From assembly GCF_004346865.1 (NCBI RefSeq), contig NZ_SMGR01000001.1:2232001-2296000 (forward strand): a stretch of DNA of 64,000 bases. The letters run 5' to 3'. Positions 59,046-64,000 of the stretch are shown here, one piece after another. The notes under the pieces are model-generated. The model did not search any database. It worked only from the letters and a program-made list of their open reading frames with translations, and was not told where the DNA came from. The translations under genes and the position numbers were made by a program. The stretch comes from Shimia isoporae. GTDB lineage: Bacteria; Pseudomonadota; Alphaproteobacteria; Rhodobacterales; Rhodobacteraceae. Within the stretch, counting starts at the first letter, position 1. Each line of letters starts with the position of its first letter.

Positions 59046-61244
59046 ATGACTGATTTCACAATGAAAGTCGGCGACAACGGTGTCGCCATCATCACCTGGG
59101 ACGTGGCTGACAAGTCGATGAACGTCCTGCGTCAGGAAGCGTTCGGTGAACTCGAAGCGCTGATCGACGAGGTTCTGGGCAACGACGACATCAAAGGCGC
59201 CGTAATCACCTCCGGCAAAGACACTTTTGCTGGCGGCATGGACCTGAACGTTCTGGGCACCATCCGCGAACAGGCGGGCGCTGAGCCTGCGAAGGCGCTG
59301 TTCGACTTCACCATGAACGGCCACACCTTCCTGCGCAAAATCGAACGCGCAGGTATGGACCCGAAAACCAACAAGGGTGGCAAGCCGATTGCGTCTGCCC
59401 TTCCCGGTACAGCGCTCGGTATTGGTCTGGAACTGCCGCTGGCGACCCACCGCATCTTCGCGGCCGACAACCCGAAGTCCAAGATCGGCCTGCCGGAAAT
59501 CATGGTTGGTATCTTCCCGGGCATGGGCGGCACCACCCGCTTTATCCGCATGATGGGTTTCATGGCCGCATCCCAGTTCCTGCTGCAAGGCAAGATGGTT
59601 GACCCCAAGAAAGCCAAAGCAGCCGGTATCATCGACGAAGTGGTCGACGATCCTGTTGCCGCTGCGACCGAATGGGTGCTGAACGCAACCGACGCCGATC
59701 TCGTGAAACCTTGGGACGCCAAAGGCTACAAAATGCCGGGCGGCGACCCCTACCACCCACAGGGCTTCATGACCTATGTTGGCGCATCCGCCATGGTCAA
59801 CGCCAACACATGGGGTGTGTACCCTGCCGCCAAGGCGCTTTTGTCCGCTTGCTACGAAGGCGCACAGGTTCCGTTTGACACCGCTCTCAAGATCGAAGCG
59901 CGCTGGTTCACCAACGTTTTGATGAACCCGTCCTCCTCCGCGATGATCCAATCCCTGTTCATCAACAAGGAAGCGCTGGAAAAAGGCGCCAACCGCCCTG
60001 CGGTTCCGGATCAGTCCGTTAAGAAACTCGGCGTTCTCGGCGCAGGTATGATGGGCGCAGGCATCGCACTGGTTTCGGCACAAGCCGGTATGGAAGTTGT
60101 TCTGATCGACACCACGCAGGAAGCAGCCGACCGCGGCAAAGCCTACACCGAGGCCTACCTCGACAAAGGCATGAAACGCGGCAAGGTGACGGCCGAGAAG
60201 AAAGAAGCCATGCTGGGTCGTATCAACGCGACCACCGATCTGCAGGCGCTTTCCGACGTTGACCTGATCATCGAAGCCGTTTTCGAAGACACCGCAGTGA
60301 AAGCCGAAATGACCAAGAAGGTCGAGGCGATCATTCCGGCGGACGCGATCTTTGCTTCCAACACGTCGACCCTGCCGATCACCGGCCTGGCCGAAGCCTC
60401 GGTGCGTAAAGATCAGTTCATCGGCATCCACTTCTTCTCCCCTGTTGAGAAGATGGCGCTTGTGGAGATCATCAAAGGCAACGAGACCGGCGAACGCGCT
60501 GTCGCCAAGGCTCTGGACTATGTGCGTCAGATCAAGAAGACGCCTATTGTGGTGAACGACGAACGCTTCTTCTACGCAAACCGCTGCATCATTCCTTACA
60601 TCAACGAAGGCGTGATGATGGCTGGCGAAGGCGTTGGCCTGCCACTTCTGGACCACGCCGCTCAGCTTCTGGGCTTCCCTGTGGGTCCGATCCAGCTGGT
60701 GGACGAAACCTCCATGGATCTGGGTGCGAAAATCGCCAAGGCCACCATGGCAGCGATGGGCGACGCCTATCCGAAATCCATCGCGGATGACGTGACCTTC
60801 TGGATGGTCGACGAAGGCCGCCTTGGTCGCAAAGCCAAGGCCGGCTTCTTTGACTACGATGAAAAAGGCAAGCGACTGGGCTACTGGGAAGGCTTCAACG
60901 AAAAGTTCGCCCTCAAGGACGACCAGCCCGAACTGACTGAAGTGCAGCACCGCCTGATCTTTGCTCAGGTTCTCGAAGCCGTCCGTGCACTGGAAGCAGG
61001 CGTTCTGGAAGACATCCGCGAAGGCGACGTTGGTGCGATCCTCGGCTGGGGCTTCATGCCGTGGTCCGGTGGTCCGTTCAGCTGGCTCGACATCGTTGGC
61101 GCCCCTTGGGCAGCCGAGCGTTGCGACGAACTGACAGCAAAATTCGGCGAGCGCTTCTCCTGCCCGCCGCTGCTGCGCGAAATGGCAGAGAAGGGTCAGA
61201 CCTTCTACGGCCGCTTCGGCCCGCAGGCAGAAAAAGCCGCATAA
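59046..61244 (+). CDS. fadB: Multifunctional beta-oxidation enzyme (enoyl-CoA hydratase / 3-hydroxyacyl-CoA dehydrogenase)
   Basis: A 732-residue fusion. The N-terminal crotonase domain (about 1-190) keeps both catalytic Glu (GIGLELPLATHR and GLPEIMVGIFPGMGG). The dehydrogenase part (about 325-505) has the Rossmann motif LGVLGAGMMGAGIALVSAQA and catalytic His in FIGIHFFSPVEKM, followed by two C-terminal helical repeats with YANRCIIPYINEG. It hydrates and oxidises acyl-CoA intermediates made by the acyl-CoA dehydrogenase. It ends the operon, with a strong terminator just after. Confidence 0.95.
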   Translation: MTDFTMKVGDNGVAIITWDVADKSMNVLRQEAFGELEALIDEVLGNDDIKGAVITSGKDTFAGGMDLNVLGTIREQAGAEPAKALFDFTMNGHTFLRKIERAGMDPKTNKGGKPIASALPGTALGIGLELPLATHRIFAADNPKSKIGLPEIMVGIFPGMGGTTRFIRMMGFMAASQFLLQGKMVDPKKAKAAGIIDEVVDDPVAAATEWVLNATDADLVKPWDAKGYKMPGGDPYHPQGFMTYVGASAMVNANTWGVYPAAKALLSACYEGAQVPFDTALKIEARWFTNVLMNPSSSAMIQSLFINKEALEKGANRPAVPDQSVKKLGVLGAGMMGAGIALVSAQAGMEVVLIDTTQEAADRGKAYTEAYLDKGMKRGKVTAEKKEAMLGRINATTDLQALSDVDLIIEAVFEDTAVKAEMTKKVEAIIPADAIFASNTSTLPITGLAEASVRKDQFIGIHFFSPVEKMALVEIIKGNETGERAVAKALDYVRQIKKTPIVVNDERFFYANRCIIPYINEGVMMAGEGVGLPLLDHAAQLLGFPVGPIQLVDETSMDLGAKIAKATMAAMGDAYPKSIADDVTFWMVDEGRLGRKAKAGFFDYDEKGKRLGYWEGFNEKFALKDDQPELTEVQHRLIFAQVLEAVRALEAGVLEDIREGDVGAILGWGFMPWSGGPFSWLDIVGAPWAAERCDELTAKFGERFSCPPLLREMAEKGQTFYGRFGPQAEKAA

Positions 61245-61265
61245 GAACCGGCATCCTGAAAATCG

Positions 61266-61303
61266 AACGCCCGGGAGTCCCCACTCCCGGGCGTTTCTTT
61301 TTT
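61266..61303 (+). terminator. Terminator of the beta-oxidation operon
   Basis: AACGCCCGGGAGT and ACTCCCGGGCGTT form a perfect 13-bp stem with a CCCC loop, followed by TCTTTTTTT. Confidence 0.93.
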
Positions 61304-61310
61304 AGGCCGC

Positions 61311-61347
61311 AAAAGAAAAGCGCCCGCCGATCCCCCCGGCGGGCGCT
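61311..61347 (-). terminator. Terminator of the Hint-domain gene
   Basis: On the minus strand AGCGCCCGCCG and its complement form an 11-bp stem with a 7-base loop, followed by TTTTCTTTT. It lies 24 bases after the stop of the gene at 61371. Confidence 0.85.
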
Positions 61348-61370
61348 CCCCTTCTGACCTTAAAATTGCC

Positions 61371-62039
61371 TCAGGCTATCGCTTCGCCTTCAAACTCGGT
61401 CAGGAGCACCTCGACCAACGCCTTGGCGGTGTTGATAGGAAGCATGTTGTAGTTCGACGGGGCGCCAAAGCGCGGCATAAGGCCGGCGCGCGTGCCCCAG
61501 TGGGCCTGACAGAATGTCAGCATTCCACCAGCAGAAAACACCATCTGATCATCGGCGAACACCGGTAGGACAATGTCCGCCGCAGCCTGAGGCGATACCC
61601 GCTCAACGCCAGGGATGATGTCCAAGGAAGCGGCGGGGATCACGGCGTAGGGATCACCAAACCGATCCGCGACATCCTCGATCTCAAGCAGGATACCCTG
61701 ATGTGGCAGCATCAGGACTTCCTCGCGGTTTTCCAGAGCACCAGCCGGCACCATCACAGGCCGAAGGGCCTCCGGCCAACGCGACCCGGACCGTATCCTA
61801 TCTTCGCGCACCATCGCGCTCAGCGGTTGAAAGCCGGCATCAAACGTCAGGACCTCATCGCCCCGTTCGAGATCGCCAACCGCAACCCAACCGTTTGGCG
61901 TCGCCACTGGCGTTTCCGCAAACAACCCAAAACCCGGCCCGGAATAGACCGGCGCGATTTTGCCTTTGCGCGGTTCTAAGTCATTCCACCAGTTCTCGCT
62001 CGTATCCATCTTCGTCTTCCCCAGGTGCATGGTTTTCAT
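61371..62039 (-). CDS. Hint-domain protein lacking the catalytic Cys
   Basis: A 222-residue soluble protein resembling the Hint (hedgehog/intein) module common in Rhodobacteraceae: LFAETPVATPNGWVAVGDLE then RGDEVLTFDAGFQPL, and later VLMLPHQGILLE with the His of block B. The usual start of the Hint domain is GCFxxGT with a nucleophile Cys; here it is GLFAETP, so Cys is absent and self-splicing is not expected. The N-terminal 30 residues are polar and unlike a secretion signal. ATGs ending at 62039, 62030 and 62009 are possible; AAAGG fits the second better. Function unknown. Confidence 0.75.
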   Translation of the reverse strand: MKTMHLGKTKMDTSENWWNDLEPRKGKIAPVYSGPGFGLFAETPVATPNGWVAVGDLERGDEVLTFDAGFQPLSAMVREDRIRSGSRWPEALRPVMVPAGALENREEVLMLPHQGILLEIEDVADRFGDPYAVIPAASLDIIPGVERVSPQAAADIVLPVFADDQMVFSAGGMLTFCQAHWGTRAGLMPRFGAPSNYNMLPINTAKALVEVLLTEFEGEAIA

Positions 62040-62360
62040 GCCTTTGAGGACATACTGCTAAGATGTTTGGAGTGATTGGGCCACAAATCGGGAAAAATTG
62101 CGGCACTGTTTCAGGACGCTCAACACTCAACTTGGTTAATGCATATTAACCATGATCCGAGATCAACATACCTTGTTATCACCGCATTTGCGCCCTTTAC
62201 CGAAAGCCTTTCGGGACAATCCTGACAAGATCCTTACTTTTCCCCTGCCGCCCTGACCTACGTCGATTCCCGCAAAAACCCTGCGTAGAATTACCAACTT
62301 CCCAAGGCGGCGTTCTATGGGCAATATCCACCGACCATGATCAACAGGGAGGAGGCGGCC
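62040..62360. other. Intergenic region between Hint and acyl-CoA synthetase genes
   Basis: These 321 bases separate two divergent genes. The main feature is the palindrome at 62133-62152. No other gene or strong promoter is evident by eye. Confidence 0.5.
62133..62152. promoter_or_regulatory. Palindrome TGGTTAAT-GCAT-ATTAACCA
   Basis: Two perfect 8-base inverted arms are separated by GCAT, in a divergent promoter region. The arms contain TTAACCA, close to the CtrA half-site TTAACCAT, with a 6-base rather than 7-base gap between TTAA cores. It is a candidate operator. Confidence 0.4.
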
Positions 62361-63989
62361 ATGGGTTGGATGTCCGATGAAACCGGGCTGGAAAAGCGCG
62401 CAGCAAATTATGTGCCACTGACACCTTTGTCGGCCCTGAAACGCGCGGCCAAGATCTTCCCTGAGAAGCTTGCAGTGGTGCACGGTAGCCACCGAAAAAC
62501 CTATGGGGAATACCACACGCGCTGCACACAACTGGCCTCCGCCCTTGTGGAAATGGGTGTGAAACCAGGCCAGGTCGTCGCAACAATATTGCCAAACATC
62601 CCTGCCGCCGCCGAAGCTCACTTTGGCGTTCCGGCCTGTGGTGCTGTGTTGAACGCCATCAACATCCGACTTGATGTTGCAACTGTGGCCTACATTTTTG
62701 ATCACGGCGAAGCCAAAGTCGTGCTTGTCGACACAGAGTTCCTGTCTCTCGCAGAATCCGCCTGCGCCGAAATGAAAGGCACTCCCCCCAAAATCATAGA
62801 AGTTGCCGCCCCAGAGCAGGGGTATCACGCGACGGGGCGTCATCCGGAGTATGAACAGGTCCTCGCCGGAGCAGACCTTTCTTTCGACTGGATCATGCCG
62901 GAAGACGAATGGGAGAGCCTTGCTCTGAACTATACTTCAGGCACCACCGGAAAACCGAAGGGCGTCGTCTATCACCACCGAGGAGCCTACCTGAACGCCA
63001 TGGGACAGGTCCTGAGCTGGCGCATGGTTCTGCACCCTGTCTATCTGACGATCGTGCCCCTCTTTCACTGCAACGGATGGTGTCACACGTGGATGATGCC
63101 GATGGTTGGTGGAACACTTGTCTGCTGTCGCGACATCACTGCCAAGAACATCTTTGATGCCATCGCAGATGAAGGCGTGACGCATTTCGGCGGAGCCCCA
63201 ATCGTGCTCAACATGCTGGTCAACTCACCGGACGGAGAACGCCGCTCCTTCGACCACACGGTGGAGGTTTTCACCGCAGGCGCCCCCCCTGCGCCCGCTA
63301 CGCTTGCCAAGATCGAACCGATGGGATTCCACATAACGCAGGTCTACGGCCTGACCGAAGTCTATGGCCCCGCCACGGAGTGCCTGTGGGATCATGAACG
63401 CTGGGGAGAGTTGGAAGGACACCATCGCGCAGAAATAAAAGCCCGTCAGGGGGTCGAAATGCCCTTTATTGACGAAGTCACCGTGATGGACGAGCAAATG
63501 AACCAGACCGAGATGGACGGCGAAAGTCTCGGTGAAATCATGATCAAGGGCAATGCGGTCATGAAGGGGTATTTCAAAAACCCCGCAGCCACAGAAGAAG
63601 CCTTTGCAGGCGGCTACTTCCACTCCGGAGACATCGCCGTCCAACACGACGACACTTATGTGCAGATCACTGACCGCGCGAAGGACATCATTATCTCCGG
63701 CGGCGAAAACATCTCTTCCGTCGAAGTTGAAGGTGTCCTGATGCATCACCCGGCTGTATCCCTTGCTGCCGTCGTTGCAAAACCGGATGAGAAATGGGGA
63801 GAAGTGCCCTGCGCATTCCTCGAACTTCTTGAAGGCGCCGAAACCACCGAAGAAGAGGTGATCTCCTTCGCTCGGTCACAATTGGCGGGGTTCAAAACAC
63901 CCAAGAAAGTCATCTTTCAAGAACTTCCGAAAACATCGACGGGCAAGATCCAGAAATTCGAGTTGCGGACACTCGCGCGCGATCTCTGA
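62361..63989 (+). CDS. Acyl-CoA synthetase (DmdB-like medium/long-chain type)
   Basis: A 542-residue AMP-forming ligase that activates a carboxylic acid to its CoA thioester. The P-loop signature YTSGTTGKPKG, the A5 region QVYGLTEVYGP, HSGDIAV and RAKDIIISGGENISS are all present, and the C-terminal catalytic Lys is in KTSTGKIQKFELR. Length and sequence type resemble DmdB (methylmercaptopropionate-CoA ligase) of roseobacters, but medium-chain fatty acids are equally possible. An AGGGAGGAGG site 6 bases before the ATG at 62361 sets the start; the frame from 62337 is less likely. It ends 11 bases before the window edge. Confidence 0.93.
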   Translation: MGWMSDETGLEKRAANYVPLTPLSALKRAAKIFPEKLAVVHGSHRKTYGEYHTRCTQLASALVEMGVKPGQVVATILPNIPAAAEAHFGVPACGAVLNAINIRLDVATVAYIFDHGEAKVVLVDTEFLSLAESACAEMKGTPPKIIEVAAPEQGYHATGRHPEYEQVLAGADLSFDWIMPEDEWESLALNYTSGTTGKPKGVVYHHRGAYLNAMGQVLSWRMVLHPVYLTIVPLFHCNGWCHTWMMPMVGGTLVCCRDITAKNIFDAIADEGVTHFGGAPIVLNMLVNSPDGERRSFDHTVEVFTAGAPPAPATLAKIEPMGFHITQVYGLTEVYGPATECLWDHERWGELEGHHRAEIKARQGVEMPFIDEVTVMDEQMNQTEMDGESLGEIMIKGNAVMKGYFKNPAATEEAFAGGYFHSGDIAVQHDDTYVQITDRAKDIIISGGENISSVEVEGVLMHHPAVSLAAVVAKPDEKWGEVPCAFLELLEGAETTEEEVISFARSQLAGFKTPKKVIFQELPKTSTGKIQKFELRTLARDL

Positions 63990-64000
63990 ACCTAACTGTC

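Noticed and set aside
57747-60950. Minus-strand open frame of 1067 codons opposite thiolase and FadB-type genes
   Set aside because: It is antisense to two unmistakable enzymes, its translation is rich in His, Gly, Val and Phe without domains, and no ribosome site or partner supports it. Codon bias of the GC-rich plus-strand genes explains the lack of stops.
55062-63989. A DMSP demethylation (dmdBC) locus
   Set aside because: DmdB-like and DmdC-like enzymes are present but separated, with no dmdA or dmdD-like gene, and the dehydrogenase sits in a general beta-oxidation operon. Sequence alone cannot assign the DMSP pathway.
1-64000. tRNA, rRNA, prophage or insertion sequence
   Set aside because: No cloverleaf with CCA end, rRNA signature, integrase, transposase or terminal inverted repeats was seen by eye. 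A tRNAscan or IS search could still find something missed.

Overview
The window looks like a chromosomal segment of a marine alphaproteobacterium of the Rhodobacterales/Roseobacter group. This is inferred from gene content: GcrA, a PleD-like diguanylate cyclase next to DUF3572, DUF983 followed by a Nudix gene, a Hint-domain protein, the aerobic (CobG/CobF) cobalamin pathway, a LuxI-type synthase, and DmdB/DmdC-like acyl-CoA enzymes. About 90 percent is coding, genes are tightly packed with many 1-8 base overlaps, and I see no phage, insertion sequence, CRISPR array, rRNA or tRNA.

Layout. 1-9.6 kb: a partial HAD phosphatase, DUF3572, a PleD-like cyclase whose receiver residues are lost, a minus-strand group (EF-hand protein, ECF sigma, putative anti-sigma, Spy/CpxP-like membrane protein), DUF983, Nudix, a DMT transporter, a desaturase with DUF2061, and an XRE regulator that may be read from a leaderless mRNA. 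8.9-14.6 kb: a carnitine-to-glycine-betaine cluster (SDR, carnitine dehydrogenase/thioesterase fusion, BKACE cleavage enzyme, divergent GlxA/CdhR-type activator). It is disrupted by a 320-bp duplicated piece of the dehydrogenase, a small lipoprotein and a lipocalin.

14.6-31.5 kb: a large aerobic cobalamin locus. On the minus strand are cobO, two Lin0512-family genes and cobQ. On the plus strand a cobalamin riboswitch leads DUF1636, cobW, cobN, cobG, cobH, cobI, cobJ, (cobK inverted), cobL, cobE, cobM, cobB, cobA and cobF, nearly all coupled by ATGA or GTGA overlaps. Together they cover most steps from uroporphyrinogen III to adenosylcobyric acid. CobS, CobT, CobC, CobD, CobP, CobU and CobV are not in the window.

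31.5-36.8 kb: a signalling island with a response regulator ending in a degenerate GGDEF-like domain, a LuxI-type acyl-homoserine-lactone synthase without an adjacent LuxR, a long AT-rich intergenic region, a small conserved-looking protein, a membrane histidine kinase, an Hpt protein and a stand-alone receiver. 37-48 kb: a PaaG-like crotonase, a Tat-exported molybdenum hydroxylase pair, an outer-membrane-like protein, gap behind three evenly spaced LacI-type operator-like sites, a 47-residue membrane protein, AsmA, an MFS pump and a TyrA-like dehydrogenase. 47.3-54.3 kb: a membrane protein, GcrA, an orphan ABC-2 permease, a MATE pump, two PaaI thioesterases, a MerR regulator and a GSCFA/SGNH pair. 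54.6-61.3 kb: a beta-oxidation operon (MerR, acyl-CoA dehydrogenase, 70-residue protein, GST, thiolase, FadB-type enzyme). The window closes with a Hint-domain protein lacking its nucleophile and a DmdB-like acyl-CoA synthetase.

All family names come from reading motifs by eye and from memory; no database search was run.
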